A stretch of 64,000 nt of DNA from Marinobacter lutaoensis. GTDB lineage: Bacteria > Pseudomonadota > Gammaproteobacteria > Pseudomonadales > Oleiphilaceae. Numbering within the stretch: the stretch's first letter is position 1; each line of letters opens with the position of its first letter. This document shows, piece by piece, positions 1 to 8,704 of this stretch. The stretch lies in assembly GCF_001981305.1 (NCBI RefSeq), contig NZ_MSCW01000007.1, positions 558,001-622,000 of the forward strand, given 5' to 3'. The position numbers and the translations under genes are program-made. The notes beneath the pieces were generated by a model, which saw nothing but the letters and a program-made list of their open reading frames with translations, was not told the origin of the DNA and did no database searches.

Positions 1-267
1 TGGGTGAACTGCCGGGCTGCCTTCCTCGTAAACGTTTTGGATCAGTATCCTATGGGCGGCCCGGGCTCTGGCTAAAGTAAAAGCCATAACCAAACCACCA
101 AAAGAACACAGCAGCGACCGCTTTCGGTTCAAGGCCAAAAGCTTGCAGAAGATTGAATTGACAGGTCGCGTTTCTGATGTTCATGCTGTGCACTATATAC
201 CTCCGGTTTCCGCCTTGGCAACCCGAATGTCGCTTTTTTAGCCTGACCCGCCACCGATGGAGTAACC

Positions 268-1068
268 ATGGCCCGTCATCCGGCATCCGCAACCACCTGG
301 CTCCTGCTTGTTGTTGCGCTGGCCACCCTGGCTCTGGGGCTGGCGTCCCCCGCGCCGGCCCTCGCCGACACCACCACCCGCACCTTCACCCTGCAGGAAC
401 GTCCCGCCAGCGACGTGGCAACCCAGGTCCGGGCGCTGTATCCGGACGCCCGGGTCACGCCCCACGGTCAGTCCCTGATCGTCCGGGCCAGCCGCCGGGA
501 GCTGGAGGAAATCGCCACCCTGGTGCGCTCCATCGATGTGGCACCGGCCCAGCTGCGCATCACCCTGCGAACCCGAGACCTCATCGGCGGCGGCCGATCC
601 GGCGCGGGCCTGTCCGGCGGCAACGGCCAGGTCGCCGCCCAGGCGGAGCGCAAGGTGATCAGCACCCGCAGTGGACAGCAGCGGAGCCTGGTGGTGCAGG
701 ACGGACAAACCGCCCATATCAGCTCCGGGCAAATCCGGACCCTGCCGGTGGCCGTCCGTGCCGGCCGCAATCCGGCGGCGGTCCTGGCTCAGGTCAAGAC
801 CCGCAGCGGTTTTCTGGTCACGCCTCAGGTGATCTCGGACCAAGCCGTGGAGCTGTCCATTGTGTCCTTCGAGGAAGACCCGGCCAGCCTGGAGGGCTAC
901 GAAACCGAAGCCCTGGTGACCCTGCGGCGGGTGCAGCCTGGCCAATGGATTACCCTGGGCGGCGTCGCCACCAGCGAGGAGCGCCAGAACCAGGGTCTGG
1001 TCTACCAGGTGAACAGCAGTCGCAGCCGCGACCGCCAGGTGGAGGTGAAGGTCGAACTGCTGCCCTGA
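268..1068 (+). CDS. Exported orphan protein with a secretin N-domain-like module
   Basis: This 266-residue protein has an N-terminal hydrophobic stretch followed by an Ala-rich cleavage region (about residues 10-33), which suggests export to the periplasm. Residues about 38-95 (ERPASDVATQVRALYPDA then LEEIATLVRSIDV) have the pattern of the small secretin N1/NolW domain. The C-terminal third (GQWITLGGV, VEVKVELLP) resembles the beta-rich start of a secretin core, but the rest of the pore domain is absent. ATG is preceded by GGAG with 5-nt spacing. No type II/IV secretion or pilus genes lie nearby, so a role in secretion is not supported. The molecular function is unknown; the domain call is by pattern only. 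Confidence 0.7.
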   Translation: MARHPASATTWLLLVVALATLALGLASPAPALADTTTRTFTLQERPASDVATQVRALYPDARVTPHGQSLIVRASRRELEEIATLVRSIDVAPAQLRITLRTRDLIGGGRSGAGLSGGNGQVAAQAERKVISTRSGQQRSLVVQDGQTAHISSGQIRTLPVAVRAGRNPAAVLAQVKTRSGFLVTPQVISDQAVELSIVSFEEDPASLEGYETEALVTLRRVQPGQWITLGGVATSEERQNQGLVYQVNSSRSRDRQVEVKVELLP

Positions 1069-1070
1069 GA

Positions 1071-1562
1071 TCAGACCGGGCGCCGGGCCAGCAGCACTCG
1101 CTTGGCCTCGTTGACCTGGGCGGCCAGGTAGTCGTTACCGCCCCGGTCCGGATGCAGTTTCTGCATCAGCCGGCGGTGCGCTGCGATCACTTCCTCCCGG
1201 GAGCAGCCGGGGGCCACGCCCAGCACCTCGCACGCTTCCCGCTCCGACATGCCATCGGCCGCCCTCCGCAGCCGCTCGTCGGGGCCGTTCCGGTCGCGCT
1301 TGACGCCTGACACCAGGCGCGTCAGGATGGGCAGGTGCCGCAGCAGTGCCGGGACTTTGCGCAGCAGGGGAATCACCGCCGCAACCGCCGCTGTGATCAG
1401 GTGTATCCGCCCGGTCAGCACCAGGACCAGCAACACCGCCCCGGCAACGCCGAGCACCAATGTCCACGAGGCTCGCTTTTTCGCCTCGGGCGCGAGCGAT
1501 GCCCAGTAGCGCAGCGCGAAAAAGACCAGGCCGGCCAGCACCAGGCCCAAAATCCATTGCAT
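1071..1562 (-). CDS. Membrane-anchored DnaJ-domain protein
   Basis: The 163-residue protein has two hydrophobic segments (about residues 1-20 and 33-65) and a C-terminal J-domain. The Hsp70-activating HPD tripeptide appears as KLHPDRGG near residue 138, and the domain ends at the C-terminus. It is therefore a short inner-membrane J-protein that would recruit DnaK to the membrane face. The start at 1562 is chosen because GAGGAGG sits just upstream; an 18-residue longer frame lacks a ribosome site. It converges with the secretin-like gene, the stop codons being 2 nt apart. A second J-protein (djlA) lies at 21.4 kb. The client protein is unknown. Confidence 0.75.
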   Translation of the reverse strand: MQWILGLVLAGLVFFALRYWASLAPEAKKRASWTLVLGVAGAVLLVLVLTGRIHLITAAVAAVIPLLRKVPALLRHLPILTRLVSGVKRDRNGPDERLRRAADGMSEREACEVLGVAPGCSREEVIAAHRRLMQKLHPDRGGNDYLAAQVNEAKRVLLARRPV

Positions 1563-1753
1563 TGATGCCTCCTCGATTGGCTTGTATCTTTGAGGGTTCG
1601 ACCGGCCCCTCGTCATCCGCCCACGGAAAACGGTGACAGCCGTCGCCCTATTTTTATAGGATGCTATGTTTCAATCGGACGACTGGCCGTCCGAACTGCG
1701 TCACGGTTTGTTAACCAGATTCACACAGACTCACAGCCATAGCCCATGGACGT

Positions 1754-1772
1754 CCGTATTCCCCGAATACGG
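1754..1772. promoter_or_regulatory. Perfect 8-bp inverted repeat upstream of the RND operon
   Basis: CCGTATTC, a CCC loop and GAATACGG form a perfect palindrome 48 nt before the adaptor start codon. Position and symmetry fit an operator for a dimeric repressor or activator, but the regulator is not known. A smaller palindrome (CCTAT/ATAGG, 1647-1660) overlaps a possible promoter (GTGACA at 1633, TATAGG at 1655). Confidence 0.4.
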
Positions 1773-1820
1773 CATGGTGCCGGCTAATACCAAATGGATA
1801 CAGATTCCAGGATCTGAACT

Positions 1821-2924
1821 ATGCGCACAGCTTCCCGCTTCATTATTGTGATTCTCTTCCTCGGCGTCGTCCTCGGCGGTATCTTCGGGTACAAGTTCTA
1901 CCAGTTCGGACAACTGAAGCAGCAGCTGTCCCAGCCCCAGCCACCCGCGCAAATCTCCGCCACCGTGGCCCGGGCCGAGCACTGGACCCCCACCATCAAG
2001 GCGGTTGGCAGCATCGAGGCCATCAACGGCATCGAGGTCGCCAACGAAGTGGCGGGCGTGGTCCAGAGCATCCACTTCGAGTCCGGCGACACCGTCAAAC
2101 AGGGCGATGTCCTGGTGCGCCTGAACGCGGAAATCGACGAGGCGGCGCTGCGCACCCGGCGGGCCGAAGCTCAGCTGGCGGAGCAGGAATTCAAACGGGT
2201 CTCCGACCTGCTGCCGAAGCGGGCCGTGTCCCAATCCCAGTACGACCAGGCCAAAGCGGACTTCGACGCAGCCCGGGCCCGGGTCAACGAGGCCCAGGCC
2301 CAACTCAACCAGAAGATCATCCGGGCGCCGTTTGACGGCACTCTGGGGATCCGCATGGTGGACCAGGGCGAATACATCGCCACCGGTACCCCGATCGTTG
2401 AGATCAACATGCTGGATCCCATCTACGTGGACTATACCCTGTCCGAGAAATACCTGCCGGAGATTGCCACCGGCTACCCGGTCACCGCCACGGTTGCCGC
2501 CGTGCCGGACCGTCAGTTCCACGGTGAGATCAGCGCCATCAACACCTCCGTCAACCCGGAAACCCGCACCGTACGCGTTCGCGCCACCCTGTCCAACAAG
2601 GATCACCTGCTGCGGCCGGGCATGTTCGCCACCATCCTCACCCAGCAGCCGGAGGATGTCGAGGTGGTGACCGTACCGCGCACGGCCATCTCCTACAACA
2701 CCTACGGCGACTTCGTGTTCGTGGTGGAAAAGAACGACCAGGGCGAACAGATCGTCAGCCGCCGTTCCGTCACCACCGGCCAGGCCCGGGACGGCCGCGT
2801 CGCCATCCTGTCCGGCCTGGATGCCGGCGAAACCGTGGTGGCCAAGGCCCTACTGCGGTTGCGGGCCGGTCAGCGGGTCGAGATTCAGGAAGCGTCCGGG
2901 CAGCCGGAGGAGGCATCTGAGTAA
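1821..2924 (+). CDS. RND efflux periplasmic adaptor (membrane fusion protein)
   Basis: The 367-residue protein begins with a membrane-anchoring/signal segment (residues about 7-25). It then shows the standard adaptor order: a first lipoyl half (about 58-95), an alpha-helical hairpin rich in Ala/Glu/Gln (about 105-155), a second lipoyl half with the RAPFDGTLGIR motif (about 168-180), and beta-barrel and membrane-proximal regions to the C-terminus. It would bridge the inner-membrane pump encoded next and an outer-membrane channel that is not encoded here. AGGA precedes the ATG. Its TAA overlaps the ATG of the pump gene by one base (TAATG), so translation is probably coupled. Confidence 0.92.
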   Translation: MRTASRFIIVILFLGVVLGGIFGYKFYQFGQLKQQLSQPQPPAQISATVARAEHWTPTIKAVGSIEAINGIEVANEVAGVVQSIHFESGDTVKQGDVLVRLNAEIDEAALRTRRAEAQLAEQEFKRVSDLLPKRAVSQSQYDQAKADFDAARARVNEAQAQLNQKIIRAPFDGTLGIRMVDQGEYIATGTPIVEINMLDPIYVDYTLSEKYLPEIATGYPVTATVAAVPDRQFHGEISAINTSVNPETRTVRVRATLSNKDHLLRPGMFATILTQQPEDVEVVTVPRTAISYNTYGDFVFVVEKNDQGEQIVSRRSVTTGQARDGRVAILSGLDAGETVVAKALLRLRAGQRVEIQEASGQPEEASE

Positions 2925-5900
2925 TGCGATTCACCGACATTTTCATTCACCGACCGGTCCTGGCGACGGTCGTCAGCCTCCTGATCCTGCTGCTCGGTGC
3001 CCGGGCCGCCATGGAGATGGAGATCCGTCAGTATCCGGAACTGGAAAGCACCACGGTCACGGTAACCACCGCCTACCCGGGCGCCAGCTCGGACCTGGTG
3101 CAGGGCTTCATCACCACGCCGTTGCAGCAGGCGATCGCCGAGGCCAGTGGCATTGACTACCTGACCTCCACCAGCTCCCAGGGCGTGTCCACCATCGAGG
3201 CGAAGATGGTGCTGAACTACGACGCCAACGCGGCGCTGGCGGAAATCCAGGCCAAGGTGGCCAGTCAGCGCAACGTGCTGCCGTCGGAGGCGGAGGATCC
3301 GGTCATCACCTCCACCACCGGCGACTCCACCGCGCTCATGTACATCGCCTTCTACAGCACTGAGCTGGCGGTACCGCAGATCACCGACTACCTGACCCGG
3401 GTGGTCCAACCCAAGCTCCAGGCCCTGCCCGGTGTCGGCAAGGCCCGCCTGTTCGGGCGCAAATTCGCACTGCGGGTATGGCTGGACCCCGAGCGCCTGG
3501 CCGCGGTGGATATGACGCCGACGGAGGTGGTGGCCAAACTGCGCGCCAACAACTACCAGGCCGCGGTCGGCAACACCAAGGGCCAGTACGTGGAAATCGC
3601 CATGACCAGCGACACCGACGTGGCCGACCCGGACGCCTTCCGCAACCTGGTGGTGAAAACCCAGAATGGCACCCAGATCCGCCTGCAGGACATTGCCCGG
3701 GTTGAGCTGGGCTCCGAGACCTACGACGAACTGGCGCTGTACAAGGGCCAGCCGGCCACCTACGTGGCCATCGAGCTGGCGCCCGGCGCCAACCCCCTGA
3801 CCGTCGCCGGCCTGGTCAAGGACGCGCTGCCGGACATCGAGAGCCAGCTGCCGTCCGGTCTGAACGTGCGCCTGGCTTATGATGCGTCCGACTTTATCGA
3901 GGACTCCATCAACGAGGTCATCAAAACCCTGGTGGAGGCGCTGGTGATCGTACTGGTGGTGGTGTTCCTGTGCCTGGGCTCCATCCGCGCCTCAATAGTG
4001 CCCTCGGTGGCGGTTCCCCTGTCCCTCATCGGCGGTGCCTTCATCATGCTGATGTTCGGCTTCTCCCTGAACCTTCTGACCCTGTTGTCGATGGTGTTGG
4101 CCATCGGCCTGGTGGTGGATGACGCCATCATCATGGTGGAGAACGTGCACCGGCACATCGAGCAGGGTGAGTCCCGGTTCGATGCTGCCATCAACGGTGC
4201 CCGGGAAATGGCGGTACCGATCATCGCCATGACCACCACCCTGGTGGCGGTCTACGCGCCGATCGGTTTCATGGGCGGCCTGGTGGGTTCACTGTTCACT
4301 GAATTCGCCTTCACCCTGGCCGGCACCGTGGTGATTTCCGGCATCGTGGCGCTGACCCTGTCGCCCATGCTGTCCGGCAAGGTGCTCAAGCCCCACGGCA
4401 ACCCCGGCCGTTTCGAGGTGCTGGTGGAGAAATTCTTCACCCGCCTGTCCAACGGCTACAAAGCCGCCCTGGCGTCACTGATGCAGACCAAATCGGTGGT
4501 GGTGTTCTTTGCCGTGGTGGTGCTCGGCTCCATCTACTTCATGGTGATGATGAGCCAGAACGAGCTGGCCCCCACCGAGGACCAGGGCATCCTGTTCTAT
4601 CAGGGCCTGGGGCCACAGACGGCCACTCTGGACTACCTGCAGGAACACGGCGATGAGGTTCAGCAACGGATGTCCGGCGTGCCCGGCTACCATGAAGACT
4701 TCATGATCATCGGCATCACCAGTCCCAACGCGGTGTTTGGCGGCTTCAAGATGAAGCCCTGGAGCGAGCGCGACATCACCCAGTTCGAGGCCCAGCCGCT
4801 GCTCGACGCCGAACTGAAGAAGGTCACCGGCCTGCAGACCGCGGTCTTCCCCCGGCCGTCGCTGCCGGGTTCCGGCGGCGGCCTGCCGTTCCAGTTCGTG
4901 ATCACCACCGGCAACAGCTACGAGCAACTGGACCAGGTGGCCGATGAGCTGCTGGGCCGGGCCATGGCCAGCGGCAATTTCATGTTCCTGCAGAAGTCCA
5001 TCAACTTCGACCGGCCGGTCACCCGCATCCATGTGGACCGCGACCGCGCCGCCGACCTCGGCCTGTCGATGCAGGACATTGGCCAGGCCCTGGCCAGCAT
5101 GCTGGGCGTCGGCTACATCAACCGCTTCAGCATGGAGGGCCGCTCCTACCAGGTGATTCCACAGGTCGACCAGCGCTTCCGGCTGGATGAGCAGGCGCTC
5201 AAGGATTACTACATCCGGGCCGACACCGGCGACCTGGTGCCGCTGGCCAGCGTGGTCAGCTTCAGCCACGACGTCGAGCCGTCCAACCGCACCCAGTTCA
5301 ACCAGCTGAACTCGCTGACCCTGCAGGGTGTGGTGATGCCCGGTGTGGCCATGGGCACGGCCATGGACTTCATGGAGCAAACGGCCGACGAGGTTTTCCC
5401 TCAGGGCTTCAGCTACGACTACACCGGGCAGACCCGACAGCTGGCTACCCAGGGTAACGCCCTGATGGTGACCTTCTTCCTGTCGCTGCTGGTGATCTAC
5501 CTGGTGCTGGCGGCCCAGTTCGAAAGCTGGCGCGACCCGCTGATCATCCTGGTATCGGTGCCCATGTCGGTGGCCGGTGCCATGGCGTTCATCGTCCTGG
5601 GCTTCGCCTCCATGAACATCTACACCCAGGTGGGACTGATCACCCTGATCGGGGTGGTGTCCAAAAACGGCATCCTGATCGTGGAGTTCGCCAACCAGCT
5701 CCAGAAGGAGCGCGGGTTGGACAAGGTGCGGGCCGTCATCGAGGCAGCCGCCATCCGGCTGCGGCCGATCATCATGACCTCCCTGGCCCTGATCGTGGCC
5801 ATGGTGCCGCTGCTGATCGCCATTGGTGCCGGCGCCCAGAGCCGGTTCGCCATTGGCCTGACCATCAGCGCCGGCCTGGGCATCGGTACCCTGTTCACCC

Positions 5901-6007
5901 TGTTCGTGCTGCCGGCGTTCTACATCCTGCTGGCCCGTGATCACCACGGCTCGGCTCAGGATGAGTACGACCAGCCGGCCGCTGGCCAGCCGGCGATCGG
6001 CCACTGA
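2924..6007 (+). CDS. RND multidrug efflux permease, HAE1 family
   Basis: The 1027-residue length is typical for the hydrophobe/amphiphile efflux family. The protein has a TM1 segment right after the N-terminus and two large periplasmic loops. The proton-relay pair is Asp399-Asp400 in TM4 (GLVVDDAI), and the TM10 lysine is Lys914 (VVSKNGILIVEFAN). These are the residues needed for proton-driven drug export in AcrB/MexF-like pumps. It follows the adaptor gene with a one-base overlap and is closed by a strong terminator. No outer-membrane factor gene follows, so the pump would borrow a TolC/OprM-like channel. Substrates cannot be predicted. Confidence 0.94.
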   Translation: MRFTDIFIHRPVLATVVSLLILLLGARAAMEMEIRQYPELESTTVTVTTAYPGASSDLVQGFITTPLQQAIAEASGIDYLTSTSSQGVSTIEAKMVLNYDANAALAEIQAKVASQRNVLPSEAEDPVITSTTGDSTALMYIAFYSTELAVPQITDYLTRVVQPKLQALPGVGKARLFGRKFALRVWLDPERLAAVDMTPTEVVAKLRANNYQAAVGNTKGQYVEIAMTSDTDVADPDAFRNLVVKTQNGTQIRLQDIARVELGSETYDELALYKGQPATYVAIELAPGANPLTVAGLVKDALPDIESQLPSGLNVRLAYDASDFIEDSINEVIKTLVEALVIVLVVVFLCLGSIRASIVPSVAVPLSLIGGAFIMLMFGFSLNLLTLLSMVLAIGLVVDDAIIMVENVHRHIEQGESRFDAAINGAREMAVPIIAMTTTLVAVYAPIGFMGGLVGSLFTEFAFTLAGTVVISGIVALTLSPMLSGKVLKPHGNPGRFEVLVEKFFTRLSNGYKAALASLMQTKSVVVFFAVVVLGSIYFMVMMSQNELAPTEDQGILFYQGLGPQTATLDYLQEHGDEVQQRMSGVPGYHEDFMIIGITSPNAVFGGFKMKPWSERDITQFEAQPLLDAELKKVTGLQTAVFPRPSLPGSGGGLPFQFVITTGNSYEQLDQVADELLGRAMASGNFMFLQKSINFDRPVTRIHVDRDRAADLGLSMQDIGQALASMLGVGYINRFSMEGRSYQVIPQVDQRFRLDEQALKDYYIRADTGDLVPLASVVSFSHDVEPSNRTQFNQLNSLTLQGVVMPGVAMGTAMDFMEQTADEVFPQGFSYDYTGQTRQLATQGNALMVTFFLSLLVIYLVLAAQFESWRDPLIILVSVPMSVAGAMAFIVLGFASMNIYTQVGLITLIGVVSKNGILIVEFANQLQKERGLDKVRAVIEAAAIRLRPIIMTSLALIVAMVPLLIAIGAGAQSRFAIGLTISAGLGIGTLFTLFVLPAFYILLARDHHGSAQDEYDQPAAGQPAIGH

Positions 6008-6024
6008 CCGGCCCCGGCCTCCCG

Positions 6025-6061
6025 GCCCGGCTTCCGCCCAGGCGGTAGCCGGGCTTTTTTT
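6025..6061 (+). terminator. Rho-independent terminator of the RND operon
   Basis: GCCCGGCT pairs with AGCCGGGC, with an inner CCGCC/GGCGG stem and a short CA loop. Seven T residues follow directly. It lies 18 nt after the pump stop codon and separates this operon from the convergent AraC-family gene. Confidence 0.9.
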
Positions 6062-6065
6062 GGCC

Positions 6066-7019
6066 TCAGGACAGGACCACCGCCTCGGCCCGGGAACCCG
6101 CCACCTGCAACAGCCGGCGGCGCCACTGCACGGTTTCGCTGGGCAGCTCACCGAAGTGCTGACGGTAGAGGGCGGCAAAACGCCCCAGGTGGGAAAAGCC
6201 CTCGTCCGCCGCATACCAGGAAATATGAGGCAGCTCGCAGCGGCAGTCCACCAGACGGCGGCGCACCCGGATCAGCCGGCAACGCTGGTAGAAGCGATAG
6301 GGGGTCATGCCGGTTTCGCGTTTCATCAGGTAGTAGAGGTTGCGCTCGCTGGCACCGGCGTGGCGGGCCAGTTCGGGCAGGTCAAAGACCCAGCCCCGCT
6401 GCTCCTGAATCAGATCGATGGCCCGCCGCAGCCGACGGTCCAGGCAGGGGCCGGGTCGGATGGCGGCGTCCGCGGCCAAGGCCCCGGTCAGCCGGTCAAT
6501 CAGCTCCCGGGTACCCCGTACCGCGTCCGCATGGTCTAGAAAGAAACCGGCACGAAACAGGTAGTCGTCCACCAGACCTCGGGCCGTTGTCGGCGCCGGC
6601 GGAGCCCCAGCCGGGCCGATCCCCGGAGCGGGCACCACCAGGAGCGCCCGGCTGCCCGGGCCGAGCTCGACAACCACCGGGCCTGAGCGGACCATGACCA
6701 GCCGCCCGTCCTCGGCCCCAGCCTGGAAAACCTCCCCGTCGCCGACCACCCGCACCGGGCCGCTCAGTACCCGAACCCACAGGGGACCGGAACGCCGCCA
6801 GGGACCCAGACGCATCCGTCGGCAGGCGTTCAGGCACAGCACCGTGCCGGCCGCACACGACACCGCCGACACCGCCCCGACGGGCGCCCGCCCAGGCCGC
6901 GTCTGCCCCTCCCTCAGGCCAGCCAGAAGCCGCAGGGCAGCCAGCCATTCCGGCCATGAAGCCTGATTCAGTCTCAGAAAGGCGTCCAGCTCGAATCCGG
7001 CTGACAGCTCACCCGCCAT
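6066..7019 (-). CDS. AraC/XylS-family transcriptional regulator
   Basis: The 317-residue protein has a C-terminal AraC-type double helix-turn-helix (about residues 215-305). The first HTH is LPELARHAGASERNLYYLMK and the second ends in the FSHLGRFAALYRQHFGELPS motif typical of the family. The N-terminal 200 residues are a poorly conserved sensor or dimerisation region, and no ligand can be read from it. It converges with the RND operon and is divergent from the binding-protein/OmpA gene, so either could be a target; this is inference. The ribosome site is weak. Confidence 0.88.
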   Translation of the reverse strand: MAGELSAGFELDAFLRLNQASWPEWLAALRLLAGLREGQTRPGRAPVGAVSAVSCAAGTVLCLNACRRMRLGPWRRSGPLWVRVLSGPVRVVGDGEVFQAGAEDGRLVMVRSGPVVVELGPGSRALLVVPAPGIGPAGAPPAPTTARGLVDDYLFRAGFFLDHADAVRGTRELIDRLTGALAADAAIRPGPCLDRRLRRAIDLIQEQRGWVFDLPELARHAGASERNLYYLMKRETGMTPYRFYQRCRLIRVRRRLVDCRCELPHISWYAADEGFSHLGRFAALYRQHFGELPSETVQWRRRLLQVAGSRAEAVVLS

Positions 7020-7275
7020 AGCATTCCAACCTGTCGCAAGGGTGCCCCCTTTTTAAGGCAAGCCGGGGTGATCACCTAGCCAAATCTTGCAAAACGGCGC
7101 GTCGCTTGCCGGGGATTGGTCTGGAATTGACGTCTGTCAAAGCCGCCGTTGGCGGCCGCAACAGCCCGGAACCGTATCGCCGGCCGCCACCATGCCGGCC
7201 TGACACACAACGGTCACATGTCTGAAGCATTCTTTCCGCCTATTACAAGCCACTGTCTTCAAAGGGATTCAGCCA

Positions 7276-8595
7276 ATGACACCACGGTTCGGTATGCCAC
7301 TCCAGCGGGCCGCCCTGGCCCTGACCGCCGTCGTTCTCGCCACCCCCATTTCCGCCGCCGACCTGGAGATCCATGGCTCCAACACCGTCGGCGCCAGCCT
7401 GGCTCCCCTGCTGGTCGGCGGTTACCTGGAAACCCGTGGCGAAGGGCCGGTCACGGTCACCGAGACCGGACACGCGAACGAGCGCCTGGTCCAGGCCCGG
7501 GTTGACGGCAAGCCCGTGGAGGTGCTGGTGGCGGCACACGGCTCCAGCACCGGTTTCAAGGCTCTGGCGGAAGGCCGTGCGGACATCTGGGCCTCGTCCC
7601 GTCCGGTCAAGGACAGCGAAGTCGAACAGTTCGGTCACCGGGCAAACCTTAAGTCCCTGGACAGCGAGCATGTCATCGCCATCGACGGCCTGGCCATCCT
7701 CGTCCACCCCGGCAACCCGGTGACTCAGCTGAGCATCGACACCCTGGCCCGGATCTTTGCCGGCGAGATCCGCAACTGGTCCGAGCTGGGTGGGCCGGAC
7801 CGCCCCATTCACCTGTACGCCCGGGACGAGCGCTCCGGCACCTGGGACACCTTCAAGTCCCTGGTGCTGGGCTCCTCTTACACCCTGGCCGCCTCGGCCC
7901 GGCGCTACGAGTCCAACGACCGGTTGTCCGACGATGTCAGCCGGGACCCCTCGGGTATCGGTTTCACCGGCCTGGCCTCGGTACGCCAGAGTAAGCTGCT
8001 GGCCATTTCCGAGGGCAAGGCGCCGGCCCTGAAGCCAAACCAGCTGACCGTCGCCAGCGAGGACTACCCGCTGTCCCGGCGCCTGTTCATGTACACCCCC
8101 GGGGCCCGAACCACACCGATGGCGGCTCAGCTGGTGGCCTATGCCCTAGGCCCAGACGGTCAGGAACGGGTGGCGCAGTCCGGGTTCATCTCCCAGAACC
8201 CGATCGCGGTCAAACCGGAGTTCGACGACAGCGTGCCGGAAACCTTTCAGCGCCTGACCCGGAATTATCAGCGTCTGACCGTCAATTTCCGTTTCGCTCA
8301 AGGCCGAACCCAACTGGACAACAAGGCGCTTCGGGACCTGGAACGGGTACGTCAGTATCTTGAGCGGGAAGGACGTGTCGCGGCGGATTTGCTGCTGATC
8401 GGCTTCGCCGATACCCAGAGCAACGAGCTGCGGGCGCAGATGATTTCCGAACTGCGGGCGCTGTCGGTACGCCGGGCGCTGGCTGACCTGGGCGTGCGGG
8501 ACGTGGCCTACACCGGCTATGGCCATTACATGCCGGTGGGCGGACGGGGCAGCGCCCGCAACGGCCGTGTGGAGGTGTGGATCCGCGCCCGCTGA
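7276..8595 (+). CDS. PstS-like periplasmic binding protein fused to an OmpA peptidoglycan-binding domain
   Basis: The 439-residue protein has a signal peptide (residues 1-27, ending SAADLE). A PstS/SBP-like domain follows (about 30-325: IHGSNTVGASLAPLL, GRADIWASSRPV, IDTLARIFAGEIRNWSELGG, RSGTWDTFKSLVL). The OmpA-like C-terminus (about 335-439) includes INFRF-type LTVNFRFAQGRTQLD, LIGFADTQ and ALSVRRALADLGV. PstS proteins normally are free or lipid-anchored and bind phosphate; the OmpA part should tether this one to peptidoglycan. No pst permease or ATPase genes are adjacent, so it may be a sensor or scavenger rather than a transporter subunit. The ligand is inferred from the fold only. Confidence 0.85.
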   Translation: MTPRFGMPLQRAALALTAVVLATPISAADLEIHGSNTVGASLAPLLVGGYLETRGEGPVTVTETGHANERLVQARVDGKPVEVLVAAHGSSTGFKALAEGRADIWASSRPVKDSEVEQFGHRANLKSLDSEHVIAIDGLAILVHPGNPVTQLSIDTLARIFAGEIRNWSELGGPDRPIHLYARDERSGTWDTFKSLVLGSSYTLAASARRYESNDRLSDDVSRDPSGIGFTGLASVRQSKLLAISEGKAPALKPNQLTVASEDYPLSRRLFMYTPGARTTPMAAQLVAYALGPDGQERVAQSGFISQNPIAVKPEFDDSVPETFQRLTRNYQRLTVNFRFAQGRTQLDNKALRDLERVRQYLEREGRVAADLLLIGFADTQSNELRAQMISELRALSVRRALADLGVRDVAYTGYGHYMPVGGRGSARNGRVEVWIRAR

Positions 8596-8603
8596 CCCGG
8601 GCC

Positions 8604-8642
8604 GCCCGTGCGGTGCTTCGGCAAACACGTATCCGCACGGGC
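8604..8642 (+). terminator. Terminator-like hairpin after the binding-protein/OmpA gene
   Basis: GCCCGTGCGG and CCGCACGGGC form a perfect 10-bp stem around a 19-nt loop, which itself contains TGC-TTCG-GCA. It starts 9 nt after the stop codon. No T-run follows, so it could be a transcript-end stabiliser rather than an intrinsic terminator. Confidence 0.5.
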
Positions 8643-8665
8643 ACCACAGATATGTTTGGGTTTTC

Positions 8666-8671
8666 TATACT
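8666..8671 (+). promoter_or_regulatory. -10 element for the aminotransferase gene
   Basis: TATACT lies 34 nt before the ATG and just downstream of the preceding hairpin. No good -35 hexamer is visible at 16-18 nt spacing, so only the -10 is called. Confidence 0.45.
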
Positions 8672-8704
8672 GGTCCGGTCATTTCCAACCAACAGACCGG
8701 ATCC

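Noticed and set aside
50..292. 80-codon minus-strand ORF at the left edge
   Set aside because: It overlaps the start of the secretin-like gene, has no recognisable motif and no supported ribosome site. The region 1-267 shows only lower GC and no gene I can support.
7127..7140. TTGAC-GTCT-GTCAA palindrome between the AraC gene and the binding-protein/OmpA gene, considered as a Pho box
   Set aside because: A Pho box needs two CTGTCA-type direct repeats 11 nt apart; only one half fits. The short palindrome alone is too weak to call.
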